From: Chitinophaga sp. SYP-B3965
GTDB taxonomy: Bacteria > Bacteroidota > Bacteroidia > Chitinophagales > Chitinophagaceae
Assembly (NCBI RefSeq): GCF_009647655.1
Contig: NZ_WJFD01000002.1
Location: forward strand, 248,001 to 312,000
DNA length: 64,000 nt
Direction: 5' to 3'
Below the pieces are notes generated by a model. It ran no database searches and was not told the DNA's origin. It saw nothing but the letters and a program-made list of their open reading frames with translations. A program made the position numbers and the translations under genes. Position 1 is the first letter of the stretch; every line of letters begins with the position of its first letter. Shown piece after piece: positions 9,496 to 17,862 of the stretch.

Positions 9496-10353
9496 TTATT
9501 TTTTCGCTGGTTTTTTGCGGGGTTTCTTCGCATCTTTCATTACCTGTTTTGTTTCTCCCTCTAGTTTTCTCTGGATCTTTTTGACGTCTTCTGCCGGAGA
9601 TAGCTGCTCCGGCTTAACTCCTCTTTCTTCCAGCATTTTCCTGACAGCAAGGTTATTATCTACATGTTCCTGTGAGATCTCTTTTTCGCCGTTAATGTCT
9701 TTTTCAATTACATTATGGCTGGTTAATTCTGTAGCGAAATCTTTAGCTTTAATGGTAAGTGTTGGGAGAAAATCTGCTAAGGGCCTGTTCTCTGCTATAT
9801 TTAGCTTCCTCTTCATATCATTCGTACTGAAGCCTCCAAATAAAGCCTGATCTCCTTTGCTTCTTATAACAGCAAAACCTCGTTCATCTACACCGCGCTC
9901 ATAAATAATGCCTGATAATTTTTTCTCTGATTTGGATAGTTTCTCCCTCGCTGCTACACGGGCTATATCCATTAAGCGTTGTTCTATTATTTCCTGTTTC
10001 CTTGTTTGTACGGCGAAATATGTTTGTGCGAAAGCGATTTCGCTTTTACCGGCATCTCCGTTTTGGGCAACCAGGTAACAGGCATATCTTGAAAGTGCGA
10101 TGTCTTCGATTTCGCGTTGTGCGCCTTTGGCTAACTCGATCATTTTGCTGATATCGGCAAAATGATCAGAAACCTTTCCCCCAGCGGTTTCGCATGCTAT
10201 TTTGGCTTTGTCAATAACTTTTATAAAGTTCCTCCACGTGGCATATCCGAGTATTTCTTGTAACTCTCTGGCACTCCAGCACTCAATCCCTTTATATTCA
10301 TAACAGGCTTGCTCAAATTGTTCAAAAAGTTGGTGTATTTGCTCTTTTTTCAT
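9496..10353 (-). CDS. dinD: DinD-like DNA-damage-inducible protein D
   Basis: 285 residues. The N-terminal BRO/Bro-N-like part (about 1-120) carries the family run [12 protein letters not shown] then H-F-A-D-I-S-K-M and [13 protein letters not shown]; the C-terminal half contains the DinD-type I-Y-E-R-G-V-D region and a Lys-rich tail (KPRKKPAKK). In E. coli DinD is a LexA-controlled inhibitor of RecA activities; the biochemical role here is inferred from family only. The gene stands alone. Its own coding sequence contains a 30-bp near-perfect palindrome (10138-10167), and a related perfect palindrome lies about 110 bp upstream of the start (10463-10494), which may bear on its regulation or origin. 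The DinD family is often accessory, so horizontal acquisition is plausible. Confidence 0.85.
   Translation of the reverse strand: MKKEQIHQLFEQFEQACYEYKGIECWSARELQEILGYATWRNFIKVIDKAKIACETAGGKVSDHFADISKMIELAKGAQREIEDIALSRYACYLVAQNGDAGKSEIAFAQTYFAVQTRKQEIIEQRLMDIARVAAREKLSKSEKKLSGIIYERGVDERGFAVIRSKGDQALFGGFSTNDMKRKLNIAENRPLADFLPTLTIKAKDFATELTSHNVIEKDINGEKEISQEHVDNNLAVRKMLEERGVKPEQLSPAEDVKKIQRKLEGETKQVMKDAKKPRKKPAKK
10138..10167. repeat. Near-perfect 30-bp palindrome inside dinD
   Basis: Two 15-bp arms meet at the centre of GATATC with no loop; only one base pair is mismatched. It encodes [10 protein letters not shown] in the DinD frame. The core TCATTTT-n-C-n-GATATC is shared with the palindrome at 10463-10494. 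Confidence 0.8.
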
Positions 10354-10462
10354 CGCAAAAAATTAATGATTATAGAATAGTCAAGATAAAAAGGAGCGCA
10401 GTTGTATAAATGTACTGAAAAAATAAATCGGTCATAAAAACACTTCATTACTTTAGTCAATC

Positions 10463-10494
10463 CGCTCATTTTCCCGATATCGGGAAAATGAGCG
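10463..10494. repeat. Perfect 32-bp palindrome upstream of dinD
   Basis: Left arm CGCTCATTTTCCCGAT (10463-10478) is followed immediately by its exact reverse complement (10479-10494), with no spacer. It starts 110 bp before the dinD start codon and lies between dinD and the terminator at 10522-10552. Read in one frame it would encode A-H-F-P-D-I-G-K-M, echoing the DinD motif H-F-A-D-I-S-K-M. It could be an operator for a dimeric repressor or a remnant of a dinD-like sequence. Confidence 0.9.
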
Positions 10495-10521
10495 AAAACT
10501 AATCTGGCAGCGGTTATACAT

Positions 10522-10552
10522 AAAAAGGGTGTTCTCAACGAACACCCTTTTT
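10522..10552. terminator. Intrinsic terminator after the 149-aa lipoprotein gene
   Basis: GGGTGTTC (10527-10534), loop TCAAC, GAACACCC (10540-10547), flanked by A5 and T5, so it works in both directions. It sits two bases past the stop codon of 10554-11003. Confidence 0.85.
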
Positions 10553-10553
10553 C

Positions 10554-11003
10554 CTATTTAAACAACTCTTTAAAATCATGCTTAAATTCCTGCCACTCAT
10601 CATCCGCTTTCTTCATCGATTTATCAATTCCTTTCTTTGTATCCTCCCAGGCCTCTGCAGTACTGTTCTTCACATCTTCCATCGTTTTGCTCAGATCATC
10701 TCTTGCTTCTTCTAATTTCTTACGCGCACGCTCACTCTTTTTGCTGCCGTCTTTTTTCAACTCTTCTATTTTCGCATCCAGCTCATCTCTTCTTTCCTTC
10801 AACTTTGCTTGTGCTATTTCTTTTTGTTCTTTCAGGTAAGCGCCCACTGTATCTGCTTTCATCGCTGCGCCTTCTTTTATTTCTTCTACTCCCTCTTTCA
10901 TTTTATCTGCTGCGGAATCTGTGGTGGTTTGTGAACTATTGGTATTACTCTGGCAGGCCATGAATGTAAAAGCGGCTGCCGCTATTAGAAAATACTTTTG
11001 CAT
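10554..11003 (-). CDS. Small charged coiled-coil lipoprotein, function unknown
   Basis: 149 residues with a lipoprotein signal (MQKYFLIAAAAFTFMACQSN; lipobox ending in Cys17). The mature part is almost entirely charged and heptad-like (K-E-G-V-E-E-I-K-E-G, K-L-K-E-R-R-D-E-L-D-A-K-I-E-E-L-K-K), typical of a long amphipathic helix or coiled coil, resembling YtxH/LEA-type apolipoprotein-like stress proteins in composition. It is anchored in the periplasm or at the surface. It lies 27 bp downstream of the META-domain lipoprotein gene and probably shares its transcript. I do not assign a function. Confidence 0.75.
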   Translation of the reverse strand: MQKYFLIAAAAFTFMACQSNTNSSQTTTDSAADKMKEGVEEIKEGAAMKADTVGAYLKEQKEIAQAKLKERRDELDAKIEELKKDGSKKSERARKKLEEARDDLSKTMEDVKNSTAEAWEDTKKGIDKSMKKADDEWQEFKHDFKELFK

Positions 11004-11030
11004 AAACTAGATATTATTTGGGTGATGAAA

Positions 11031-11498
11031 TTATTGCTGCATAACGGTGAACGTTGCCAGGATAGAATCTCCACTTTGCAAACGCAGGAGATCTTTATCG
11101 ATCGTATACTTATTGGTGGCTGCCATCGCTTTCCCCAATGTATTTTCCACATCTAAAGAAGGACAAGCCATTTGTGTAGAGATCACATCGGTGATCTGCA
11201 GATCGCCATTGGCTGTTGCCAGGTATTTACCACCGAAACCGTTGCAACCCAGGAATCCCTGAATTTGGGAAGAGGTGTCTACAAAAGAAATGTAGATGTC
11301 CTTTTCACTCTGCGGGATCGTAATGGGATTGGCGGGAAATTCCTTCAGCTTCCAGCGGGTGCCTTCCAGTTTCCAGGAAGGAGATGCTGTTGTCACTACT
11401 GCGGAAGTATCTCCGCCCGTCGTGTTTTTGCTGGTGCCCTGGCAGGCAAAAACCAACATGGATATAGCGGCTAATCCGCCAAATAGTACCTGTTTCAT
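11031..11498 (-). CDS. META domain (HslJ-like) lipoprotein
   Basis: 155 residues. Lipoprotein signal with lipobox L-V-F-A-C (Cys19). After a Thr/Ser-rich linker comes a META domain: G-T-R-W-K-L-K-E near residue 46, then G-F-L-G-C-N-G-F-G-G-K-Y and T-Q-M-A-C-P-S-L, the two conserved cysteine segments of HslJ-type proteins. E. coli HslJ is an outer-membrane heat-inducible lipoprotein linked to novobiocin resistance; the family role is not well defined. It is first in a two-gene operon with 10554-11003 and divergent from the S46 peptidase. Confidence 0.85.
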   Translation of the reverse strand: MKQVLFGGLAAISMLVFACQGTSKNTTGGDTSAVVTTASPSWKLEGTRWKLKEFPANPITIPQSEKDIYISFVDTSSQIQGFLGCNGFGGKYLATANGDLQITDVISTQMACPSLDVENTLGKAMAATNKYTIDKDLLRLQSGDSILATFTVMQQ

Positions 11499-11660
11499 AG
11501 TTTGATTTTATGGTGCATGAAAATGTATGATCAATCTTCAAGCCATTTTAACATCCCACCCGGATAATTGTTCTGCAATTAACAACAAATTAAACTTATC
11601 TCTCATGTTGGTGAAAAGGGGTAAATCCATCAGCGGCAGCGCTAATATCAAAAATTTCGC

Positions 11661-11668
11661 TAGGTTTG
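11661..11668 (+). promoter_or_regulatory. -7 promoter element of the S46 peptidase gene
   Basis: TAGGTTTG, a full match to the Bacteroidota -7 consensus TAnnTTTG, 23 nt before the ATG at 11692. No clear -33 TTTG at 19-21 nt spacing. Confidence 0.5.
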
Positions 11669-11691
11669 GGCCTCTTTACAAAATCTGAACT

Positions 11692-13833
11692 ATGAAGAAA
11701 AATCTAATCCTGCTGTTACTGATCCTTTCAGTAAAGCTGGCGAAAGCTGATGAAGGTATGTGGTTACCTTATCTTCTCGGTCCCCAAGTATACGCTGACA
11801 TGGTAAAAAAAGGGCTCAAGCTCACCAAAGAACAGTTGTACAGCATCAACAAATCTTCCATGAAGGACGCTATCATTATCTTCAATGGTGGCTGTACCGG
11901 GGAAATAGTGAGCAGTGAAGGCCTCATCTTCACCAATCACCACTGTGGTTATGGCGCTATCGCAGCCGCGAGCAGTGTTGAGAAAAATTTTCTCAGAGAC
12001 GGTTTCTATGCCAGGAACAAACAGGAGGAAATTCCTTCCAGCAACATGTTTGTTCAATTCCTCGTTCGCGTAGAAGATGTAACAACTAAAGTAGACAGTG
12101 CGCTGATCGGTGCTGCTGCCAACGAACGTAACGCGAAATTACAAGCGGCTTATGGTACCATCATTAAAAATGCTACCAGCGGTACGGGTTATGAAGGTCG
12201 CGTTGTTCCTATGTACAATGGCAACCAATACATCCTCTTTATTTACGAGCGTTTTACGGATATCCGTTTAGTGGGTACACCTCCTGAAAGCATTGGCAAA
12301 TTCGGCGGCGATACGGACAACTGGGAATGGCCACGCCATACTGGTGACTTCTCTGTATTCCGTGTGTATACCGGCAAAGATGGTAAACCTGCTGCGCATA
12401 ACCCAGAGAACATCCCCATGAAAGCAAAGTCTTTCCTGCCGGTATCTATCAAAGGAGTGAAAGAAAATGATTACGCCATGATCTTCGGTTATCCCGGTGG
12501 TACTACGCGTTATGAAACTTCTTTCGGCGTAAAACTAAAAACGGATATCGAAAATCCTTCTACAGTAAATCTGCGCGACATCCGCCTGAAATATATGTTT
12601 GAAGAAATGAAGAAAGACCCGGCTGTGAAACTGCAACTGGCTTCTTCTTACGCAGGTATTGCCAACTACTGGAAATTCTTTGACGGTGAAAGCAAACAAT
12701 TGCTGAAGTACCATGTGTACGAAGAAAAACAAAAACAGGAAGCTGCTTACCAGCAATGGGCGAAAGGCAAACCTGAATTTGAAAGCATCTTTGCGCAATA
12801 TGAAAAGGCTTACAAAGCATGGGAACCTTATGCTAAACACCGCATCTATCTGCGTGAAGCTACTTTCGGCTCTCCTCTTGCTGCTTTTGCTTCTTCCCTG
12901 GCCGCTGTTGAAGATGCCATCCTGAAGAAAGGTAATGTAAACGCCGCAGTGGCTGCTGCAGACGCTGCACGCACCAACTTCCTGAAAGATGAAAATAAAG
13001 TAAGCGATCAGAAGATCCTTGCAGCTACGGTTCAGATGTTCTATACGGATATCGTTAAAGATCAACAGCCGATCGGTTTTTATGAAAGCCTCAAATCCTA
13101 CGGTGACCTGCAGGATGAGAAAACTTATAAAACATGGGCTGCTGCTGTATTCGCCAACACCATGATCTTCAACGATGCCAAATGGAGCGCGTTCGTTAAA
13201 AATCCTGATGCGGTAACGCTGCAGGATGATCCGGCATATGCTTATTCCTCTGCATTCCTGAAAAACTATGTCGGCAAATACGCGCCGCTGTTTGCTCAAT
13301 TCACTGCACAGAATACTGAACTCGGACGTCTTTACCTGAAAGGGGAAATGCAAATGAACCCTAACAGATCCCGTTATCCGGATGCGAATTTCACCATGCG
13401 TCTTTCTTATGGTCAGGTGAAACCGTATTCTCCAAAGGATGCTGTGGCGTATGATTATGTGACTACTGCTACCGGTGTGCTGGAAAAATATGTTCCAAAG
13501 GATTATGAATTTGATCTGCCTGCCGGTTATGTAGACCTGGTGAAGAAAAAAGACTTCGGCCAATATAAAGACCTCAAACGTAACGATCTCGTTGTTGGTT
13601 TTATCACTACCAATGATATCACGGGCGGGAACTCTGGTTCTCCTGTTATCAATGGCAACGGTGAGTTGATCGGACTTGCTTTTGATGGTAACTATGAAGC
13701 ATTGAGCCACAAGATCCAATTCGACAAAAACTACAACCGTACCATTTGTGTGGATGTGCGCTATGTATTATGGTGCATTGACAAGCTGGGTGGTGCTAAG
13801 AATATCATTGACGAGTTAAAGATCGTTAAGTAA
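11692..13833 (+). CDS. S46 family dipeptidyl-peptidase (DPP7-type)
   Basis: 713 residues with a signal peptide (cleavage after A-K-A). It is a periplasmic serine exopeptidase that removes dipeptides from peptide N-termini, part of amino-acid acquisition in Bacteroidota. Visible catalytic elements are the His of T-N-H-H-C-G-Y-G (residues 83-84), the Asp region G-G-D-T-D-N-W-E-W-P-R-H, and the nucleophile Ser648 in G-G-N-S-G-S-P. Eighteen residues after the serine, where Porphyromonas DPP11 has the Arg that selects acidic P1 residues, this protein has Gly666, as in DPP7, so a hydrophobic or broad P1 preference is predicted. Length is normal for the family. It is a single-gene unit between its own -7 box and the terminator at 13847. 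Confidence 0.95.
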   Translation: MKKNLILLLLILSVKLAKADEGMWLPYLLGPQVYADMVKKGLKLTKEQLYSINKSSMKDAIIIFNGGCTGEIVSSEGLIFTNHHCGYGAIAAASSVEKNFLRDGFYARNKQEEIPSSNMFVQFLVRVEDVTTKVDSALIGAAANERNAKLQAAYGTIIKNATSGTGYEGRVVPMYNGNQYILFIYERFTDIRLVGTPPESIGKFGGDTDNWEWPRHTGDFSVFRVYTGKDGKPAAHNPENIPMKAKSFLPVSIKGVKENDYAMIFGYPGGTTRYETSFGVKLKTDIENPSTVNLRDIRLKYMFEEMKKDPAVKLQLASSYAGIANYWKFFDGESKQLLKYHVYEEKQKQEAAYQQWAKGKPEFESIFAQYEKAYKAWEPYAKHRIYLREATFGSPLAAFASSLAAVEDAILKKGNVNAAVAAADAARTNFLKDENKVSDQKILAATVQMFYTDIVKDQQPIGFYESLKSYGDLQDEKTYKTWAAAVFANTMIFNDAKWSAFVKNPDAVTLQDDPAYAYSSAFLKNYVGKYAPLFAQFTAQNTELGRLYLKGEMQMNPNRSRYPDANFTMRLSYGQVKPYSPKDAVAYDYVTTATGVLEKYVPKDYEFDLPAGYVDLVKKKDFGQYKDLKRNDLVVGFITTNDITGGNSGSPVINGNGELIGLAFDGNYEALSHKIQFDKNYNRTICVDVRYVLWCIDKLGGAKNIIDELKIVK

Positions 13834-13846
13834 CCATTTTAAACTT

Positions 13847-13877
13847 AAAAAGCCTCCCGGCAACGGGGGGCTTTTTT
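13847..13877. terminator. Intrinsic terminator between convergent genes
   Basis: Stem of 13 bp with one G-T pair (13847-13859 with 13864-13876), loop GCAA, A-tract on the left and T-tract on the right. It serves both the S46 gene and dacB. Confidence 0.85.
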
Positions 13878-13884
13878 ATTTGGG

Positions 13885-15177
13885 TTAGTTATTGGCGACT
13901 TTAACTAAAAAATCCTCTACCGCTCTGCGCACTGCCGTAGCAGTGCTATTATGATTATTCACCAGCACACTAAAGATCAACGTCTTTCCATTCTTGGTAA
14001 CCAGATATCCGCTCAGGGCCACGCATCCGCTGAGCGTGCCGGTTTTGGCATGTAATCTTCCCGGGAGGGCCTGGTAGTAATTACGTAAAGTGCCTTTGCC
14101 GCCGGTAGGGAAAAGCTGATATAACCTTTCCTTCGGATAGATCTTGTACATTTTATCTAATACGGCCACAAAGTCCCGCGGGGTAAAAAGATTATAACGG
14201 GAAAGACCGGAACCATCTACCCAGCTTGGTGGGTGTGGCAGATCTTTCAACGTACTGTCCAGCATATAACCGATTGTTTTTCGCGTATTGATGGTATCCC
14301 ATTTAAGCGCAGCGCACATCATCAGGACCTGTTCTGCAAAGAAATTATCGCTGCGGTGCATCATGGGTTGAAAGAGGGTATCAACCGGAATGCTTTTAAA
14401 TATTTTGCCGGTGCTTGCTGCTGCGGTGGGTAACAGGCCGATCTCTTTATGCAGGGTGTCTTGTAATCTTTGCAGTAGTTGCTCATTACCGCCGGTGATA
14501 AAAGGCACTTCAAAATCATGTGCTGTTCTATCTTCCGGGCGGAAGTGTAATACAAATTCATTCTCCCGTTCTTCCCTGTCTGCCAGTACCTCGTTGGGTA
14601 AACGTTCTCCTGAGCGGGTGGGATATTCCGGCACCATGGTATATTCACTGCCCTGCATTTTTATGCGCGCCACGTTTCCATACATCGGCCATTCATTTAA
14701 CTCAGGCTGATAATAATCTGCATAATCACTCCAGGCCCATCCGGGACCGAACCTTTTGTTTTTAATAATCGCCGGCTGGTACCAGATCCGTTTGTGCGTT
14801 TGCGTTAATAATTCTTTGACAGGCTGATAAGTGAAATCAGGATGCAGGAAAGAAGGATCTGCCATGCCCTGTATATAAATAGCCGTATCATTTTCTGTGT
14901 AACGCATGCCCGGCAGGGAATCTCCCAGTAGTTGTAACCCGGTAAAAAGTGTGAAGATCTTGGTGTTGGAGGCTGGCATGAAGAACTTATCATCCTGGTA
15001 CTGGATCCAGTATTTTCCGGTGGCGGGATCCATGATGCTGATCCCTACGTGCGCGCCAGTCAGGGCTTTTGCATTTAAAACATCCTGGTTGGCCCACTGA
15101 CGGATATTCTTAGGCTGGGCGGTTGCGGCGCCTGCTATCATGATAGCCACTAAGGATAAGTATAGTCTCATACCCAT
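13885..15177 (-). CDS. dacB: D-alanyl-D-alanine carboxypeptidase/endopeptidase (PBP4 type, S13)
   Basis: 430 residues, exported (signal peptide ending A-T-A-Q). It is a periplasmic penicillin-binding protein that trims or opens peptidoglycan cross-links. The three serine-acyl-enzyme motifs are present: S-N-T-K (P-A-S-N-T-K-I-F-T, near residue 68), S-D-N (H-R-S-D-N-F-F-A-E) and K-T-G (H-A-K-T-G-T-L-S-G), plus D-G-S-G-L-S-R-Y-N typical of class C PBPs. The Met at 15171 is an equally possible start. Gene symbol by family; monocistronic between two terminators. Confidence 0.92.
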   Translation of the reverse strand: MGMRLYLSLVAIMIAGAATAQPKNIRQWANQDVLNAKALTGAHVGISIMDPATGKYWIQYQDDKFFMPASNTKIFTLFTGLQLLGDSLPGMRYTENDTAIYIQGMADPSFLHPDFTYQPVKELLTQTHKRIWYQPAIIKNKRFGPGWAWSDYADYYQPELNEWPMYGNVARIKMQGSEYTMVPEYPTRSGERLPNEVLADREERENEFVLHFRPEDRTAHDFEVPFITGGNEQLLQRLQDTLHKEIGLLPTAAASTGKIFKSIPVDTLFQPMMHRSDNFFAEQVLMMCAALKWDTINTRKTIGYMLDSTLKDLPHPPSWVDGSGLSRYNLFTPRDFVAVLDKMYKIYPKERLYQLFPTGGKGTLRNYYQALPGRLHAKTGTLSGCVALSGYLVTKNGKTLIFSVLVNNHNSTATAVRRAVEDFLVKVANN

Positions 15178-15203
15178 TAAGTTACTTCGTTTTAACAGAA
15201 AAA

Positions 15204-15233
15204 GAAAACCTCCTGAATGATCAGGAGGTTTTC
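15204..15233. terminator. Intrinsic terminator after the Gfo/Idh/MocA gene
   Basis: Perfect 13-bp stem GAAAACCTCCTGA (15204-15216) with its complement (15221-15233), loop ATGA. The minus-strand transcript ends in T-rich sequence. Confidence 0.85.
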
Positions 15234-15256
15234 GGTATTTTATTAAACTATTTCAA

Positions 15257-16603
15257 TTAGCTGAAATATTTAGTGATACCTGGTTTTGCGTAAGCGTAGT
15301 TACCATTTGCATCAGGCAATATTGGCGGTGGTGCGTCAAATGCATACTTCGCTGGTTGCAGGTTGAGACCGGATGCCAGTGCTTTATCAAATGCAATGGT
15401 TTGACCGGAATAAGTTGCCAGACGGCCGATGATAGCGGAGAGTGTGGTTTCTGCACCTCTCTTCGCATCTGCGAATTTGTACTGACCGCTCGCTATTGCA
15501 GCAAACAGTTCATCATGTTCTGCCTGGTAAGGACGGTTCTCCTGTTTTTTATCAAACTGGTAGATCGTTTTTCCTTTACTGTCAAGGATCCTGCCTCTGT
15601 CGCAGAGCACCTTACCTTTCGTTCCTACAATCTCTTCATCCACACGGCTCACGGCATCTTTCCAGTGACGGCATTGTGCATTCATTACCACACCATCTGC
15701 ATAACGGTATTCAACATAGTGGTGATCGTAGATCTCACCATATTCTTTACCGGTGCGGACAGCGCGGCCACCCATACCCATGGCAGTTACAGGTACTGCG
15801 TTCTTGAACCAGTTACCTACATCGATATTGTGAATGTGTTGTTCTACGATATGATCACCACAGAGCCAGTTGAAATAATACCAGTTGCGCATTTGGTATT
15901 CCATCTCTGTGTATTCAGGTTTACGTTCCTTTACCCACAGTGCGCCCTGGTTCCAATATACCTGCATAGAAGTGATATCACCGATGATACCATCCTGTAC
16001 GCGTTTGTACAGTTCCAGGTAAGATGTTTGGTAACGGCGTTGCAGACCAACTACCACGTTCAGTTTCTTTGCTATTGCTTTTTCTGCTACCTCCAAAACT
16101 TTGGCAATACCTGCTGGGTCTGTAGCCACGGGTTTTTCCATGAATACATGTTTGCCCTGGCGGATAGCTTCTTCAAAGTGAATAGGGCGGAAACCCGGAG
16201 GGGTGGTGAGGATCACCACATCTGCTTTCGCGATCGCTTCTTTGTAGCCATCAAAGCCTACATATTTATCTGCTTCGGCAACTTTCAAGCGCTCAGGTGT
16301 AGCTTTCATGGAATCAAGGATCTCATTGTAGCTACCGTCCAGCCTGTCTTTGAAAGCATCTGCCATCGCAACAAGTTGTACATTTTGTTTGGTGCTCAGG
16401 GCTTGTACGGCAGCCCCTGTACCACGGCCACCACAACCGATCAGCGCTATTTTGATAACGCCGGGTGCACCGGAAAAATAATTAGCCTGGCTGGCTTCAG
16501 CGATAATAGGCGCTGCTATTAATCCACCTGCCAGTAGGGAAGATTGCTTTACAAAGTCTCTGCGACTTTGTCCGTGGAATGATTGTGATTTTTCGTTTTC
16601 CAT
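15257..16603 (-). CDS. Gfo/Idh/MocA family oxidoreductase, Tat-exported
   Basis: 448 residues. It starts with a twin-arginine signal (S-R-R-D-F-V-K then a hydrophobic Gly/Ala stretch). A Rossmann NAD(P)-binding fold follows with I-A-L-I-G-C-G-G-R-G-T-G near residue 52 and the E-K-P-V-A motif (V-F-M-E-K-P-V-A) near 155, then the C-terminal alpha/beta substrate domain. Such enzymes oxidise or epimerise sugars or cyclitols, usually with tightly bound NAD. The substrate cannot be told from sequence. It lies 91 bp downstream of the SUMF1-like gene on the same strand and near an exported TIM-barrel protein, suggesting carbohydrate breakdown in the periplasm. Confidence 0.92.
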   Translation of the reverse strand: MENEKSQSFHGQSRRDFVKQSSLLAGGLIAAPIIAEASQANYFSGAPGVIKIALIGCGGRGTGAAVQALSTKQNVQLVAMADAFKDRLDGSYNEILDSMKATPERLKVAEADKYVGFDGYKEAIAKADVVILTTPPGFRPIHFEEAIRQGKHVFMEKPVATDPAGIAKVLEVAEKAIAKKLNVVVGLQRRYQTSYLELYKRVQDGIIGDITSMQVYWNQGALWVKERKPEYTEMEYQMRNWYYFNWLCGDHIVEQHIHNIDVGNWFKNAVPVTAMGMGGRAVRTGKEYGEIYDHHYVEYRYADGVVMNAQCRHWKDAVSRVDEEIVGTKGKVLCDRGRILDSKGKTIYQFDKKQENRPYQAEHDELFAAIASGQYKFADAKRGAETTLSAIIGRLATYSGQTIAFDKALASGLNLQPAKYAFDAPPPILPDANGNYAYAKPGITKYFS

Positions 16604-16694
16604 TGATGGGTATTTTACAGGGAGCGTTTAAGTCCTTGGTGATTTATAAATAGACGATTAGCTTACAGAAATTACGTATTCCCTTTGTTAAATC

Positions 16695-17660
16695 CTAGCG
16701 GGCGCCCACGAATTTATCGATCACGTCTGCAAAGAATTTGTCTGCCTCTGCCTTAGACGGTTGTTTTACCGGGCGTACGATCCGGAATCCGATGAACGGC
16801 GCATCCGCATTCCACCATTTACTGCGGGGGATCTGGGGATCACGGTTGTTCCAGGATTCATCTGATTTCAGGCGGGCTGCGCTCCTGGCGGCTGTTGCCG
16901 GTTCCAGGTAAGTGCCTCCTTTGATGGTCCGGGGTGTTTTAACCGTGGGTTGATTCCAGGGATTTTCTGCTCCTGCTTTCTCATACCCTTTTTCATCATA
17001 CTGATCCAATGTCCATTCTCCCACATTACCCATCATATCATATAAACCCCAGGCATTGGGTTTCTTCTCTCCTACTTTATGATAAACCTCTTCGCTGTTT
17101 TCCTGCGTCCAGGCGTATTCTCCCAGTTTGGAAGCATCGTCCCCGAAAGGCCATGCTGTAGCTGATCCTGCACGGCAGGCATATTCCCATTCTGCTTCTG
17201 TAGGAAGACGGTAAAAGATGCCGGTTTTACCATACAGCCAGCGGCAATACATTAATGCAGCGTACTGGCTCATGCTGTTGGCCGGAAATCCGCCGCTTTT
17301 TCCCATTCCCAGGGTAAGGTCAATATAAGGAGGGCTGGGCCTCGTCATACCATCCGGCAGCGGGGTTTTATCCTTTTCTGCGTCTGCATACACATCATAT
17401 TGGTCGAATGTAAGCTCGTAAGCTCCCATCCAGAAAGGATCTATCTTCACTTTCTTTTGCGGCCCCTCGTCTGCACTTCTTCCTTTTTCTTTAGCAGGAC
17501 TGCCCAAAAGGAACTCACCACCTTTAACAGGCACCATTTTGATGGGAATCTCAGATCCTGGTACTTTCTGTTCGTAGGCTGTAAAAGGTTCGTTGTTCTG
17601 AGCGTAAGTCCCGCTGGTCACTAATCCTGCGAGTAACAAGGCCACTGTGTTCTTTCTCAT
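16695..17660 (-). CDS. Formylglycine-generating-enzyme (SUMF1) family exported protein
   Basis: 321 residues, signal peptide (MRKNTVALLLAGLVTSGTYAQ). The FGE-sulfatase fold is evident: V-K-G-G-E-F-L-L-G-S, R-L-P-T-E-A-E-W-E-Y-A-C-R-A-G, D-M-M-G-N-V-G-E-W-T and the C-terminal F-I-G-F-R-I-V. Members activate sulfatases, act as non-heme iron enzymes, or serve as binding domains. No sulfatase gene is seen nearby and I cannot place a catalytic Cys pair with confidence, so the activity is left open. Likely co-transcribed with the Gfo/Idh/MocA gene and divergent from the TIM-barrel gene at 17863. Confidence 0.85.
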   Translation of the reverse strand: MRKNTVALLLAGLVTSGTYAQNNEPFTAYEQKVPGSEIPIKMVPVKGGEFLLGSPAKEKGRSADEGPQKKVKIDPFWMGAYELTFDQYDVYADAEKDKTPLPDGMTRPSPPYIDLTLGMGKSGGFPANSMSQYAALMYCRWLYGKTGIFYRLPTEAEWEYACRAGSATAWPFGDDASKLGEYAWTQENSEEVYHKVGEKKPNAWGLYDMMGNVGEWTLDQYDEKGYEKAGAENPWNQPTVKTPRTIKGGTYLEPATAARSAARLKSDESWNNRDPQIPRSKWWNADAPFIGFRIVRPVKQPSKAEADKFFADVIDKFVGAR

Positions 17661-17862
17661 TGCTAGACGTGCTAAATTATTGAGCGTGTGAATTTATCAA
17701 TTTTGATGGTTAATACAATAATTATTTTATAAACGTCAAAAAATATTGCTTATGTTTCAAAAACGGTGAAAATTGAGGGACTTTCGGTTAATTTCTGGAA
17801 TTCCTCGTTTTTACATAGAAAAGCTATTAAATTTCGGATTCAGCATTTAAATCTATCACGCT

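Noticed and set aside
10350..10538. 62-codon minus-strand frame upstream of dinD
   Set aside because: It begins inside the terminator hairpin and its only family-like string comes from the palindrome; treated as non-coding, although the palindrome itself is reported.
12535..13719. 394-codon minus-strand frame opposite the S46 peptidase
   Set aside because: Antisense shadow of a well-recognised gene with all catalytic motifs on the plus strand.
15356..16522. 388-codon plus-strand frame opposite the Gfo/Idh/MocA gene
   Set aside because: Antisense shadow; Cys/Phe/His-rich composition with no family features.
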